Shown piece by piece: positions 1 through 8,654 of a DNA stretch of 64,000 nt. Source of the stretch: an uncultured Lachnospiraceae bacterium (GTDB lineage Bacteria > Bacillota > Clostridia > Lachnospirales > Lachnospiraceae); the NCBI GenBank assembly GCA_958402795.1, contig CATXUX010000001.1, forward strand, positions 99,142 to 163,141, in the 5' to 3' direction. The notes below the pieces were generated by a model. The model saw nothing but the letters and a program-made list of their open reading frames with translations. It did not search any database and was not told the origin of the DNA. The first letter of the stretch is position 1. The number at the start of each line of letters is the position of its first letter. The translations under genes and the position numbers were made by a program.

Positions 1-15
1 CCGTATCAGGGCCGG

Positions 16-846
16 CTATTTTTCTTTCTGCCGTATTTCGCGCGGCGTGCAGCCATAAATTTCATGGAACATCTTGTTAAATAACTTATAATTTGTAAAT
101 CCATGCTTCTCCGCCAGCTCCATGATCGGTTCGTTTGTATTACAGATATCCTGATATATATGCATCAGCCGCACCTGATTCACGTACTTGGAAAAGGTCA
201 CGCCCATGTTTTGTTTAAAGAACCGGCTGAAATATTCCCTGCTCAGGTAAAAATGGGACGCAATCCGTTCCAGGGAAATCTGTTCGCAGTGATGCAGCTC
301 AATGTATTCTGTGATCTCTCCCAGACGTTCCAGCGTATCCGCCTTTTCCGGCGGCATTCCGCTCTGTTCCTTTGCCGCAAAATGATTCAGAAGCTCGTAA
401 AAAACTTCCATCGCGATGGCATGACTCTTCAGCCGGTATCCTGTCGGCTGCATCACATACATCGGGGGAAGACCTTTGAGCATTTCACATATTTGAAGAT
501 ACGACTCCAGTTGTTCCTTGTAAAGTTCTCCTTTCACACAAGAAAAACGATACTCATCCAGATCCGGAACAAAATTCTTCATACTGCTCCTGGAGAAATG
601 GATCATTACCATCATGGAGGCATTCGCACACCGTGTCTCATGCATCTGGTTTGAATCAATCACAACAAATTCTCCGGCGACTACCGGATAGTCATGTCCT
701 TCCACCATAATCGTTCCGGTTCCATTTAAAATATAGATCAGTTCGATCGCCGAATGCCAGTGAACCGGACTATACTTTCCTTTATTTGTATAATACTGGA
801 TCTGAACTCCGGTACGTTCCAGTTTAAAAAGCGGTTCATAAATCAT
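16..846 (-). CDS. AraC-family transcriptional regulator with cupin sensor domain
   Basis: A 276-residue cytoplasmic DNA-binding regulator. Residues about 20-100 look like an AraC-type cupin (HWHSAIELIYILNGTG, then a beta-rich stretch), a fold that usually senses a small sugar-like ligand. Residues about 175-275 carry the paired helix-turn-helix of the AraC/XylS family, with the usual YLSREYFSRFFKQ and GFTNYKLFNKMF recognition segments and the C-terminal PREIR signature. The ATG is preceded by GGAGGG at good spacing. No sugar gene lies beside it inside the window (its 3' side runs to the window edge), so the regulon is unknown. The family call is secure; the ligand is not. Confidence 0.92.
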   Translation of the reverse strand: MIYEPLFKLERTGVQIQYYTNKGKYSPVHWHSAIELIYILNGTGTIMVEGHDYPVVAGEFVVIDSNQMHETRCANASMMVMIHFSRSSMKNFVPDLDEYRFSCVKGELYKEQLESYLQICEMLKGLPPMYVMQPTGYRLKSHAIAMEVFYELLNHFAAKEQSGMPPEKADTLERLGEITEYIELHHCEQISLERIASHFYLSREYFSRFFKQNMGVTFSKYVNQVRLMHIYQDICNTNEPIMELAEKHGFTNYKLFNKMFHEIYGCTPREIRQKEK

Positions 847-995
847 ATCGTCCCTCCTGATGTACTGCGTTTTCCCGAAGCTCTGCCATTACTGTTTGAA
901 GTGCCCCCCCAGGTTCTTATCATTGTACCATACGTCCGTCTTTTTAAAAAGAACATTTTTTTGATGTTTTTTCTATGATTTTTATCCGGAAATGC

Positions 996-1024
996 TTGTC
1001 ACATCGTTTTGAATACTATATAAT
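996..1024 (+). promoter_or_regulatory. sigma-A promoter for the DUF1836 gene
   Basis: TTGTCA at 996-1001 and TATAAT at 1019-1024 are separated by 17 bp, about 18 bp upstream of the start codon. This is a near-consensus housekeeping promoter. Confidence 0.75.
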
Positions 1025-1041
1025 AGCCGTATCGAGGTGAT

Positions 1042-1659
1042 ATGATGACGATTGATACAAGCAATTTATTAAACAGTATTATGGACAGTATCGACAGGGT
1101 TGATTACGTTCACGCAGCGGATATTCCGAACATTGATCTATATATGGATCAGGTAACAACTTTTATGGAGTCGCAGTTATCTTCTACCAAACGGTATGAA
1201 AGTGATAAGATCCTGACAAAGACGATGATCAACAATTATGCAAAGAATAAGCTCCTCCCGCCTCCGGATAAGAAAAAATATTCGAGAGAGCATATCCTGA
1301 TTCTTATTTTTATTTACTACTTTAAAAATATACTTTCTATCAAGGATATTCAGACTTTGCTGAATCCGATCACAGACAAGTATTTTCACAAAGACGGGGA
1401 TGTCTCTCTGACTGATATTTATGAAGAGATCTGCTCTTCTGCAAAATCACAGCTTCCTGACCTGGCGGACAGCGTAAATGCGGCGTATACCAATGCGGCG
1501 GCAGCGTTTTCCGACGCGCAGGAAGAAGACCGTGGCCAGCTTCAGTTTTTTGCATTTATCAGTAACTTGTGCCTGGATATTTATGTGAAGCAGCTATTAG
1601 TCGAAAAGCTGTTAGATGAGGCGGACGGTGCAGACTTCTCTGACCAGTCCCCCAAATAA
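1042..1659 (+). CDS. DUF1836 domain-containing protein
   Basis: A 205-residue soluble protein. The central part (residues about 35-140: ...KTMINNYAKNKLLPPPDKKKYSREHIL...) matches the DUF1836 pattern of Clostridia and Bacilli: a short helix-turn-helix-like segment, a PP-K-YSREH motif and helices ending in a conserved YFKNILSIKDIQ-type stretch. The family resembles MerR-type DNA-binding folds, but its function is unknown. GAGGTGAT lies directly before tandem ATGs; the second (1045) has the better spacing. It has its own promoter and a terminator behind it, so it is a monocistronic gene converging on the YerC-like gene. Confidence 0.85.
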   Translation: MMTIDTSNLLNSIMDSIDRVDYVHAADIPNIDLYMDQVTTFMESQLSSTKRYESDKILTKTMINNYAKNKLLPPPDKKKYSREHILILIFIYYFKNILSIKDIQTLLNPITDKYFHKDGDVSLTDIYEEICSSAKSQLPDLADSVNAAYTNAAAAFSDAQEEDRGQLQFFAFISNLCLDIYVKQLLVEKLLDEADGADFSDQSPK

Positions 1660-1676
1660 CACATGCAAAAACTATG

Positions 1677-1716
1677 AAAGCAGAGAGAACAGATATCGAT
1701 CCGTTTTCTCTGCTTT
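1677..1716 (+). terminator. intrinsic terminator after the DUF1836 gene
   Basis: An AAAGCAGAGAGAA arm and a TTCTCTGCTTTT arm form a strong stem followed by T-rich sequence. It sits between convergent genes and could serve both. Confidence 0.8.
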
Positions 1717-1752
1717 TCTTCTATCGCTTTCTTTTATCTTTTGTCCATGCGG

Positions 1753-2088
1753 CTATTCGGCATGAACCGGCTCTCCGTCCTGGCTCTGCGTTTCTTCCTG
1801 CTGTGCTTCGATTCGTTTCAGAACCATATCGTATCCGTCATTTCCATAATTCAGAGAACGGTTTACTCTGCTGATCGTTGCAGTAGACGCTCCGGTCATC
1901 TCTGCGATCTCAAGATAGGTCTTGCCTGCCCTCAGCATCTTTGCGACCTCAAAGCGCTGGGATAATGACAGTAATTCATTCACTGTGCAGATATCTTCAA
2001 AAAATGTATAGCATTCTTCCTTGTTCTGTAAACTTAATATTGCACGAAACAAAGAGTCTACCGCACCAGTTCTTATTTTTTTGCTCAT
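1753..2088 (-). CDS. YerC/YecD-family TrpR-like transcriptional repressor
   Basis: A 111-residue protein of the TrpR superfamily, YerC/YecD subgroup. It has the all-helical N-terminal dimer part, then LSLSQRFEVAKMLRAGKTYLEIAEMTGASTATISRVNRSL, which is the family's helix-turn-helix with the GASTATISRV recognition helix. The tail past residue 95 (EAQQEETQSQDG...) is a charged, probably disordered extension. Family members are small repressors; the target here cannot be read from context, since its neighbours (DUF1836, PHP phosphatase) are not obviously related. A GGAG site lies upstream of the ATG. Confidence 0.88.
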   Translation of the reverse strand: MSKKIRTGAVDSLFRAILSLQNKEECYTFFEDICTVNELLSLSQRFEVAKMLRAGKTYLEIAEMTGASTATISRVNRSLNYGNDGYDMVLKRIEAQQEETQSQDGEPVHAE

Positions 2089-2164
2089 CGCTTTTTATAC
2101 TCCTTTGCGTGTTCAAAACTACTTTGATTTTAGCACATTAAATTTATAAAGTCTATTAAAATTT

Positions 2165-2899
2165 TTACCCCCGGACAGAATCCTTATAACAGTTCAGATA
2201 TGGTTTTACTTTCTCAAAATCTGTCGTTACAACCAGTTCTTCCGGGAAATGGCACTCATTCAGTATCTTCTCTACATTACAAAAGTTGCCTGCATCCACA
2301 TCGACATGTGCATCGCTCCCGGTTGTCACCGGAACTTCATACCGTTTGCACAGTTCCAGCATCGTCAGCATATTCTCCCGTGTCCCGACACGGAAGCTCG
2401 CCTCTCTGAGCGAAGAATTATTCAATTCCAGAAGCGTACCGGTCTCCTTCGCCGTTCTCACCAGTATCTCATAATCAATCGGGAATCTCCCGTCATCCGG
2501 ATGTCCGATAATGTTGATATACGGTTTTTTCATCGCTGCCACATATCCTGCCGTCACTTCTTCTTTTGTATGCCCGGTTCCAAAACATGGAACGTGGATG
2601 CTGGCAACCACAATATCCAGCTCTCTGCATACCTTTTCCGGCAGGTCTACGTTTCCCTCTGCATCCATAATATTTAATTCTGCCCCGAACAGGACGCGGA
2701 TTCCTTCCAGTTCTCTCGGTATCACATCCAGATTCTGAAAATAATACAGTCCGCACGTACCCGGCATCTGAGGCGCATGTTCCGTCAGCGCCAGTGCCTG
2801 CATACCGCGCTGTGCCGCCGCTGCCGCCATCTCACGGATCGTGCTGTAAGCGTGACCGCTGGCAAGTGTATGTGCATGTGTGTCAACCTGTAATCTCAT
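2165..2899 (-). CDS. PHP-domain phosphatase, YcdX type
   Basis: A 244-residue metal-dependent phosphoesterase of the polymerase-and-histidinol-phosphatase (PHP) superfamily. The metal-binding motifs can be read in order: DTHAHT near residue 6, the LTEHAP motif near 40, a GAELN acidic strand near 70, SIHVP near 100, IIGHPD near 132 and GSDAH near 193. This pattern and length fit the YcdX subgroup, which hydrolyses small phosphorylated compounds; the substrate is unknown. GAGGTG precedes the ATG. The start lies only 18 bp downstream of a conserved fragment that is also found at the end of the structured repeats elsewhere in the window. Confidence 0.9.
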   Translation of the reverse strand: MRLQVDTHAHTLASGHAYSTIREMAAAAAQRGMQALALTEHAPQMPGTCGLYYFQNLDVIPRELEGIRVLFGAELNIMDAEGNVDLPEKVCRELDIVVASIHVPCFGTGHTKEEVTAGYVAAMKKPYINIIGHPDDGRFPIDYEILVRTAKETGTLLELNNSSLREASFRVGTRENMLTMLELCKRYEVPVTTGSDAHVDVDAGNFCNVEKILNECHFPEELVVTTDFEKVKPYLNCYKDSVRG

Positions 2900-2917
2900 C
2901 TTTATTCACCTCGTTTA

Positions 2918-2940
2918 GACCTTTTGACCCTGGTATCATC
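2918..2940 (-). repeat. solo terminal fragment of the structured repeat
   Basis: Read on the minus strand this is ATGATACCAGGGTCAAAAGG followed by TC. It matches the left ends of the two long structured repeats (start 42266 plus, start 53517 minus) almost base for base, but nothing else of the element is present. It ends immediately before the ribosome site of the PHP phosphatase gene. Confidence 0.7.
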
Positions 2941-3036
2941 ATATCTCATGTATTTCTTCCGTGCAACAGATTTTTGGTATATTTTGCCGGAATACTTGCC
3001 AGAAATGCTGCAAATACTGTGAACGAGGTGATAATA

Positions 3037-3237
3037 ATGTTAAATCCAAAAGAAAAGAAAACGCCGCAGGATGACTATGATTATCTGTCAAATGCAGCTT
3101 CCGCAGGAGACTGCACCGGACTGATTCCTTCCCTGCCCTCCTCTGACGCAGAAATAGAGGCATATAATGACCTCTACCAGTATCTCCCGCCCTATAGCCA
3201 TGCAAAAGCAAACAACAGCGACAAAACAGAAAAATAA
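3037..3237 (+). CDS. small hypothetical protein (66 residues)
   Basis: A small acidic, soluble protein starting MLNPKEKKTPQDDYDYL and containing a YNDLYQYLPPYSH segment. The ATG at 3037 is chosen over upstream in-frame starts because GAGGTG lies 7 bp before it and the longer reading frame overlaps non-coding sequence. I recognise no family. Its shape, with a central D/E-rich region and a YQYLPPY motif, resembles short uncharacterised proteins of Lachnospiraceae. It shows no transmembrane segment or cysteine cluster. Confidence 0.6.
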   Translation: MLNPKEKKTPQDDYDYLSNAASAGDCTGLIPSLPSSDAEIEAYNDLYQYLPPYSHAKANNSDKTEK

Positions 3238-3285
3238 CATTTCTACGGTTTTCTACATTTTTTGACAAGATGTTTTATTTTTCCA

Positions 3286-3314
3286 TTGTCCTGCCCGCCT
3301 GAAAATGATATAAT
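3286..3314 (+). promoter_or_regulatory. sigma-A promoter upstream of the zinc-ribbon gene
   Basis: TTGTCC at 3286-3291 and TATAAT at 3309-3314 are spaced by 17 bp, giving a leader of about 115 nt before the next gene. The leader contains a GTCCCGGA/TCCGGGAT-type pairing that could fold, but I cannot assign it to a known element. Confidence 0.65.
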
Positions 3315-3437
3315 AGGAACACTTGGGGAGCTTACTGCAATAAGTCCCGGATCAGTACCGCAGTTCAATCGTGTCTGCACGAATGAATTGTCCGGCAAGG
3401 TCCGGGATGACCTGAAAGAAAGTGAGGAGTATACATA

Positions 3438-4880
3438 ATGAAGTGTCCAATTTGTGGAAAAGATATGGAACTACGCAACAGGCAGACCGGTACAGATGAA
3501 AATGGCAGTCCGGTCTTTCATCAATACGCGATCTGTAAAGATTGTAAAAAGCAATGGGATCTGGATAAACAGCGGGCAAAAAAAGCCGCTGTGAAAAAGG
3601 ATTCCGGTAAAGCGAATCCGGTAAAGAAGACAGCAGCAGAAAAGAAAACCACCTCTGCTACAAAGGCGATCCCGGCTGAAGAAGTAGCCGCTGCCGCCAG
3701 TGCAAAAGCGGATTACACCGGTACGGTTTCTCCCAAACAGACAGACGCACAGAACAGCCGGCCCACAGGCAGCAAGGAAAAGGCTGCGGTCCGTAAGACT
3801 CCTGCCGACGGCGATTCAAAAAATGCCGCACGCAGGACTCCGGCTGACGGCAGTTCAAAAGGCACTGCACGCAAGGCCCCGGCCGACGGCAGTTCAAAAG
3901 ACGCTGCACGCAAGGCTCCGGCCGACGGCAGCTCAAAAGGCGCTGCACGCAAGGCTCCGGCTGACGGCAGTTCAAAAGGCACTGCACGCAGGACTCCAGC
4001 CGACAGCAGCTCAAAAGGCACTGCACGCAAGGCTTCGGCTGACAACGATTCAAAAGGCGCTGCGCGCAGAGTTCCTTCGAACGGCAGAGCAAAGTCTGAA
4101 GCGCAGAGAGTATCCCCCGACGGCAGAGTAAAATCCGAGGCACGGCGGGCACCGGCTGATGGCAGTTCAAAAAGCACGGTACGCAAAGCTCCTGCCAATA
4201 AGCAGACGAGACCGGAAGTACAAAAAGTGACCTCTGATACTGCGGAACAAAAGTATGGGAACATTCCTTCCGAGAAGGTCCGCAGGAAAAGAGAAGCTGC
4301 TGTGAAAAAAGGATATGAAGACATGCTTGCAACAGATCCGGATTCCAGACAGAACAAACGGAGAAAGCCGGATCCTGCAAGATCCTCCGTAAAGGAAAAG
4401 CAGTGGGACAGAGACACTTATGATGAGGAAGAGGATACTCTGGATGAAGAATACGTAGAAAAAGGCAGATTCGGAGTGCTCCGGATTGTCCTCGGACTGC
4501 TTTCCCTTGTAGCATTTGGCTTCTTTGCATATAACGGATTTCTTGCCGGACTCGACAGTATCGCATCCGGAAGTGATTCCTCTGCCGGAATGACCTTTAT
4601 CATTCTCGCCGTATGTGCACTTGCAGCAGGCTTATCGCTTCTGATCATGCACAACAGCAACCATGTACTGGCGTTCCTTCTTCCTGTGATCTGTTATATT
4701 GCATGCGGCGTATTTGCTTTTCTCAGGAGATCTGAAAATGAGCTCCTGCTGTTCATCGCGATCGGCGCGCTGGTTGCTGCGGTTATTTGTATCATTCTGA
4801 CCATTGCTTCTCGATTCGGCTCCGATGATGAGGAGGACGGGGATGATTACGATGATCCATTTGAAGATGATTTTGACTGA
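3438..4880 (+). CDS. zinc-ribbon membrane protein with tandem PADGSSK repeats
   Basis: A 480-residue protein in three parts. Residues 1-40 form a zinc ribbon (CPIC then CKDC). Residues about 115-260 hold roughly a dozen imperfect 13-residue repeats of the type APADGSSKGAARK, encoded by 39-bp near-identical DNA repeats. Residues about 344-460 contain four predicted membrane helices, followed by a very acidic tail (DDEEDGDDYDDPFEDDFD). The repeat region is rich in Ala, Lys, Arg and Ser and probably disordered; it resembles lysine-rich nucleic-acid- or cell-wall-associated linkers, but this is inference. No catalytic motif is visible. A strong RBS (GTGAGGAG) precedes it, and it is monocistronic with a terminator. 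Confidence 0.8.
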   Translation: MKCPICGKDMELRNRQTGTDENGSPVFHQYAICKDCKKQWDLDKQRAKKAAVKKDSGKANPVKKTAAEKKTTSATKAIPAEEVAAAASAKADYTGTVSPKQTDAQNSRPTGSKEKAAVRKTPADGDSKNAARRTPADGSSKGTARKAPADGSSKDAARKAPADGSSKGAARKAPADGSSKGTARRTPADSSSKGTARKASADNDSKGAARRVPSNGRAKSEAQRVSPDGRVKSEARRAPADGSSKSTVRKAPANKQTRPEVQKVTSDTAEQKYGNIPSEKVRRKREAAVKKGYEDMLATDPDSRQNKRRKPDPARSSVKEKQWDRDTYDEEEDTLDEEYVEKGRFGVLRIVLGLLSLVAFGFFAYNGFLAGLDSIASGSDSSAGMTFIILAVCALAAGLSLLIMHNSNHVLAFLLPVICYIACGVFAFLRRSENELLLFIAIGALVAAVICIILTIASRFGSDDEEDGDDYDDPFEDDFD

Positions 4881-4921
4881 TCTTTTGGATATTTGATTTT
4901 AGGATTTGGATTTCTGATTTG

Positions 4922-4971
4922 AAAGCTGCATGGCCTGACCGTTTATCCCGGTTACGGCCATGCAGCTTTTC
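4922..4971 (+). terminator. intrinsic terminator after the zinc-ribbon gene
   Basis: AAAGCTGCATGGCC pairs with GGCCATGCAGCTTTT around a 20-nt loop and is followed by T residues. Confidence 0.85.
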
Positions 4972-5063
4972 TGATATTAAGGTTACTTTTTTCATATATA
5001 TATAGAATTTTCTTCTTTTTGATTGTATAATAATTACATATCGAATGAAAGAGAGGGTTCGTT

Positions 5064-6203
5064 ATGAAGCAAAACAATATGTTAGCTATGATTTTAGCCG
5101 GCGGACGCGGAAGCCGTCTTCACGAATTGACCAACAAAGTGGCAAAGCCGGCCGTTTCATATGGTGGAAAGTACCGTATCATTGATTTTCCGCTCAGCAA
5201 CTGTGCAAACAGTGGAATTGATGTTGTCGGCGTACTGACGCAGTATGAATCTATTTTACTGAACAGCTATGTCGCGGCGGGGCGCCGGTGGGGACTCGAT
5301 GCAAAAGGCAGCGGTGTCTTTGTACTTCCGCCGCGTGAAAAGGCTGACGCCAATCTGGACGTTTATCGCGGCACGGCTGACGCCATTTCCCAAAATATCG
5401 ACTTCATCGACAGTTATGAGCCGGAGTATGTTCTGATTCTTTCCGGCGACCATATCTACAAGATGAACTATGCCGAGATGCTCGCATACCACAACGAGAA
5501 CAATGCAGATGCCACCATCGCCGTGATCGGTGTACCAATGAAAGAAGCCAGCCGCTTTGGCATTATGAATACCGATGAGACCGGACGGATCATAGAATTC
5601 GAGGAAAAACCGGCACAGCCAAAGAGCAATCTTGCCTCCATGGGTATCTACATATTTAACTGGAAGCTGCTTCGTAAAATGCTTCTGGCAGATATGAAAG
5701 ATCCGGAGTCCAACCACGATTTCGGAAAAGATATCATCCCGCAGATGCTTGGTGACGGTAAGAGTCTTTATGCATATAAGTATCAGGGATACTGGAAAGA
5801 TGTAGGAACAATAGACTCTCTCTGGGAAGCCAATATGGATCTTCTGGATTCCAACAATGCGCTGGATCTGAACAACTCTGCATGGAAGATTTACACAGAG
5901 GACGTTGCCACACTTCCGCACATTCTCGGCGAGAACGCTGAAATTAAACGCGCATATATCACACAAGGCTGTGAGATTGACGGAGAAGTAACGAATTCCG
6001 TACTATTCACCGGCGCGCGGGTTGGAAAAGGCGCGAAAGTCATCGACAGTGTCCTTATGCCGGATGCGGTGGTCGAGGAAGGCGCCGTTGTAACACGTGC
6101 ACTCGTTGCCGATGGAGTAAAGATCGGCAAAAACGTAAAAGTCGGCAGTGCCAAAAGCGAGAATATCGAACTCGTCGCAAAAAATGTAAAGGGGGCGGAG
6201 TAA
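5064..6203 (+). CDS. glgC: glucose-1-phosphate adenylyltransferase, catalytic subunit
   Basis: Makes ADP-glucose from ATP and glucose-1-phosphate, the committed step of bacterial glycogen synthesis, in the cytoplasm. The 379 residues match the family length. LAGGRGSRL near residue 13 is the nucleotide-binding loop, followed by KPAVSYGGKYRIIDFPLSNC; LSGDHIYKMNY near 130 carries the metal-binding Asp; the FEEKPAQPKS and KDVGTIDSLWEAN substrate motifs follow. The C-terminal 90 residues form the left-handed beta-helix with hexapeptide repeats used for allostery and assembly. GAGAGGG precedes the ATG. It forms a tight operon with glgD one base after its stop, the usual Firmicute arrangement. Confidence 0.97.
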   Translation: MKQNNMLAMILAGGRGSRLHELTNKVAKPAVSYGGKYRIIDFPLSNCANSGIDVVGVLTQYESILLNSYVAAGRRWGLDAKGSGVFVLPPREKADANLDVYRGTADAISQNIDFIDSYEPEYVLILSGDHIYKMNYAEMLAYHNENNADATIAVIGVPMKEASRFGIMNTDETGRIIEFEEKPAQPKSNLASMGIYIFNWKLLRKMLLADMKDPESNHDFGKDIIPQMLGDGKSLYAYKYQGYWKDVGTIDSLWEANMDLLDSNNALDLNNSAWKIYTEDVATLPHILGENAEIKRAYITQGCEIDGEVTNSVLFTGARVGKGAKVIDSVLMPDAVVEEGAVVTRALVADGVKIGKNVKVGSAKSENIELVAKNVKGAE

Positions 6204-6204
6204 T

Positions 6205-7320
6205 ATGAGCAGAGCATTAGGAATCGTGAATTTTTCCGGAAGCCACATCCATGTGGAAGGATTGCAGGATTACCGTCCGATCGGCGCATTTTCTTTCCTT
6301 GGAAGATACCGTGTCATCGACTTTCCGATTTCCAATATGAGCAACAGCGGCATCGACCATATCCAGGTCTATATTAACAAACAGCCGCGTTCTATTGTGG
6401 AGCACCTCGGAACCGGACGGCATTACAGTATCAATTCCAAGCGCGGAAACCTGCACATGCTGTTCTCAGAATCCAGCAACGGAAACCCGATCTATGACAC
6501 AGATATTTCCGCTTATCTGGATAATATTCAGCATATTGAAAGCGCGCCCTGTGAGCATGTTGTCATCACGCCAAGCTATATGGTCTTTAAAGAGGATTAT
6601 TATGAGCTGCTTCAGACTCACATTAAATCAGAAGCAGACATTACGCTGCTTTACCACACAGTAGACAATGCAAAGGAAGCATTTCTCAACTGTGATACGT
6701 TAAACCTGAACCGGCAGAAAGGCGTTCTGTCGATCGAGCGAAACCGTGGGAATGCCAAAAACCGCAATATTTTCATGGATACTTATGTAATGAAACGGGA
6801 ACTGTTCATTGACCTGATCAAAAAGGCGAGAAAACTTTCCTCCATGTATACGCTTCCGCAGATCATAAACATTGAGTGTGACGAACTGGATATCCGTGGA
6901 GTTTCCCACCGGGGATATTTTGCAGCCATTACAGACCTGATGAGTTATTATAACGCGAATCTCTCTCTGATCAACGGAAAAACCCGCGATGGTCTGTTCA
7001 GTAAGGACTGGCCGATCTATACCCGCACCAATGATTCGTGCCCAACGCAGTATTTTGAAACGGCAAGCGCGAAGAACTCCATTGTATCCAATGGCTGTCT
7101 GATCGAGGGAAGTGTAGAAAATTCTATCATCGGCCGTGGCGTCACGATCAAGAAAGGGGCTGTGATCAAAAACAGTATTCTCCTTCCAGGTGCAGTCATC
7201 GGGCAAAATGTATATGTGGAAAACCAGGTGGTTGACAAGTACGCCAAGCTGATCCACGCAAAGGAAATTATTGCTCCGGCTGACAAGCCGGGATATATCC
7301 GCCGCAACGATACCTTGTAG
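6205..7320 (+). CDS. glgD: glucose-1-phosphate adenylyltransferase regulatory subunit
   Basis: The 371-residue GlgD partner that forms a hetero-oligomer with GlgC and raises its activity. It keeps the overall fold (FLGRYRVIDFPISNMSNSGID near residue 32, and a C-terminal hexapeptide beta-helix with NSIIGRGVTIKKGAVI). It lacks the glycine- and arginine-rich nucleotide loop and the catalytic Asp motif seen in GlgC, which is what marks GlgD as non-catalytic. The start codon follows the glgC stop by a single base, with GGGGGCGGAG as ribosome site inside the end of glgC, so the two are translated as a unit. Confidence 0.96.
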   Translation: MSRALGIVNFSGSHIHVEGLQDYRPIGAFSFLGRYRVIDFPISNMSNSGIDHIQVYINKQPRSIVEHLGTGRHYSINSKRGNLHMLFSESSNGNPIYDTDISAYLDNIQHIESAPCEHVVITPSYMVFKEDYYELLQTHIKSEADITLLYHTVDNAKEAFLNCDTLNLNRQKGVLSIERNRGNAKNRNIFMDTYVMKRELFIDLIKKARKLSSMYTLPQIINIECDELDIRGVSHRGYFAAITDLMSYYNANLSLINGKTRDGLFSKDWPIYTRTNDSCPTQYFETASAKNSIVSNGCLIEGSVENSIIGRGVTIKKGAVIKNSILLPGAVIGQNVYVENQVVDKYAKLIHAKEIIAPADKPGYIRRNDTL

Positions 7321-7343
7321 GCAGATTCCAAAGAATGATCAGA

Positions 7344-7385
7344 GGCAGGCTGCATAAACTCTACTGTGCAGCCTGCCCCTTTTTC
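7344..7385 (+). terminator. intrinsic terminator of glgCD
   Basis: GGCAGGCTGCA and TGCAGCCTGCC arms with a 12-nt loop, then CCTTTTT. Confidence 0.85.
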
Positions 7386-7439
7386 ATTTCCGGTTTTTCT
7401 TTTCTTGATATGATGTTTTCTATGTTCTGTCTTTTTCGT

Positions 7440-8489
7440 CTATTGTGCTTCTGCTGTCTCTGCCGCCTTTTTGGCATATTCTGTCGTCACGAGGTCTTCA
7501 TAAGGCGTCCGTTTCTCCAGTTCCCCGGCACTTTCCAGTATGTTCTGTAGCAACTCAAAACTTTCTTTGTCAAAAATAAGGTTTTCTTTCCAGGTGTCCT
7601 GGTCATAATATCGTTTCACTATCGCTGTAATTGTTTCCTGGTCTGTCTCTGGAAATTGAGGTTCGATCACAGTCGCGATTTCTTCCGGCGTATGCTTCTG
7701 TACGTAATCCATCCCTTTCTGAAGCGCATTCACAAACCCCTGAATGATGTCCGGGTTCTCCTCGATGTAACTTTTCTTTGCAGAAAATGCAGTGTATGGT
7801 ACGTAGCCGCTGTCCTCACCCAGAGACGCAACCACATACCCTTTTCCCTCCATTTCCAGTGACGTTGCTCCCGGTTCAAATTCAACCGTGAAATCCGCTG
7901 CTGTCTTGCCTTCCGCAAATGCCGCTGCTGTGGAACCGAAGTCAATGCTCTGGTTAATCACAAGGTCTGTCTCCGGATCCATACCGTTCTGCTTCAGGAC
8001 ATACTCAAATACCATCTCCGGCATACCGCCTTTTCTTCCGCCAAGTACCGTTTTGCCTTTAAGATCTTCCCATGTGAAGTCCGGCATTTCTTCTCTTGCG
8101 ACAAGAAAATTACCGGCGCGCTGGGTTAGCTGGGCAAAATTCACCACATAATCTTGTGCCCCTTCATTATAAGTGTATATGGAAGATTCTGATCCCATAA
8201 ACCCAATATCCGCCTCTCCCGCAAGAACCGCCGTCATCGTTTTGTCCGCGCCAAAGCCGGTCACCAGTTCGATATCCAGTCCTTCCTCCTGAAAGTACCC
8301 TTCCTCCACCGCCACATACATGGGCGCGTAAAAAACAGAATGCGCAACTTCATTCAATACAACGGTCTGCTTTGTCTCCGGCTGTTCTGCCGCTGTCTCT
8401 TCATAATCGTCCGAAGAACACGCCGGAAGCGCCACTGCCAGCACAACAACTGCCGTAAGTGCTGCAAGACGTCTCAGTTTCGTTCCCAT
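7440..8489 (-). CDS. ABC-type solute-binding lipoprotein, NitT/TauT/ThiY-like
   Basis: A 349-residue extracytoplasmic binding protein tethered as a lipoprotein. It has a basic start, a hydrophobic stretch (residues 8-21) and the lipobox ALPAC. The mature part has the NMT1/THI5-like type II binding fold: NEVAHSVFYAPMYVAVEEGYF near 47-67, the GADKTMTAVLAGEADIGFMG segment and the LKGKTVLGGRKGGMPE domain-crossing strand. Such proteins bind nitrate, sulfonates, riboflavin or pyrimidine precursors; the ligand cannot be told. No permease or ATPase gene is adjacent, so it either serves a distant transporter or is an orphan. GAGGATAGG precedes the ATG. Confidence 0.85.
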   Translation of the reverse strand: MGTKLRRLAALTAVVVLAVALPACSSDDYEETAAEQPETKQTVVLNEVAHSVFYAPMYVAVEEGYFQEEGLDIELVTGFGADKTMTAVLAGEADIGFMGSESSIYTYNEGAQDYVVNFAQLTQRAGNFLVAREEMPDFTWEDLKGKTVLGGRKGGMPEMVFEYVLKQNGMDPETDLVINQSIDFGSTAAAFAEGKTAADFTVEFEPGATSLEMEGKGYVVASLGEDSGYVPYTAFSAKKSYIEENPDIIQGFVNALQKGMDYVQKHTPEEIATVIEPQFPETDQETITAIVKRYYDQDTWKENLIFDKESFELLQNILESAGELEKRTPYEDLVTTEYAKKAAETAEAQ

Positions 8490-8654
8490 AGCCTATCCTC
8501 GCCTGCACAATACCTTCCTTATCAGTATATGGGATCCGATTCCGCAATGTTCACAATCCGTTCAAATTTCCATCATATTTTCTACACAACCAACCGCTAT
8601 ACTATACTTGTTCGAAGATAAAGAACACTTTTTCATAAACTTTTTCCCCCTTTG

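Noticed and set aside
3790..4190. Regular 39-bp repeats that resemble a CRISPR array
   Set aside because: Units are contiguous without unique spacers and stay in one open reading frame; they are coding repeats of the zinc-ribbon protein.
3658..4566. Long open frames on the minus strand across the repeat region
   Set aside because: They are shadows of the repeat-coding gene, with no ribosome site and unusual Cys/Arg-rich composition.
8490..8654. Possible thiamine riboswitch upstream of the NMT1-like lipoprotein
   Set aside because: The TPP consensus (CUGAGA and the GGGUGC block) is not present in the leader.
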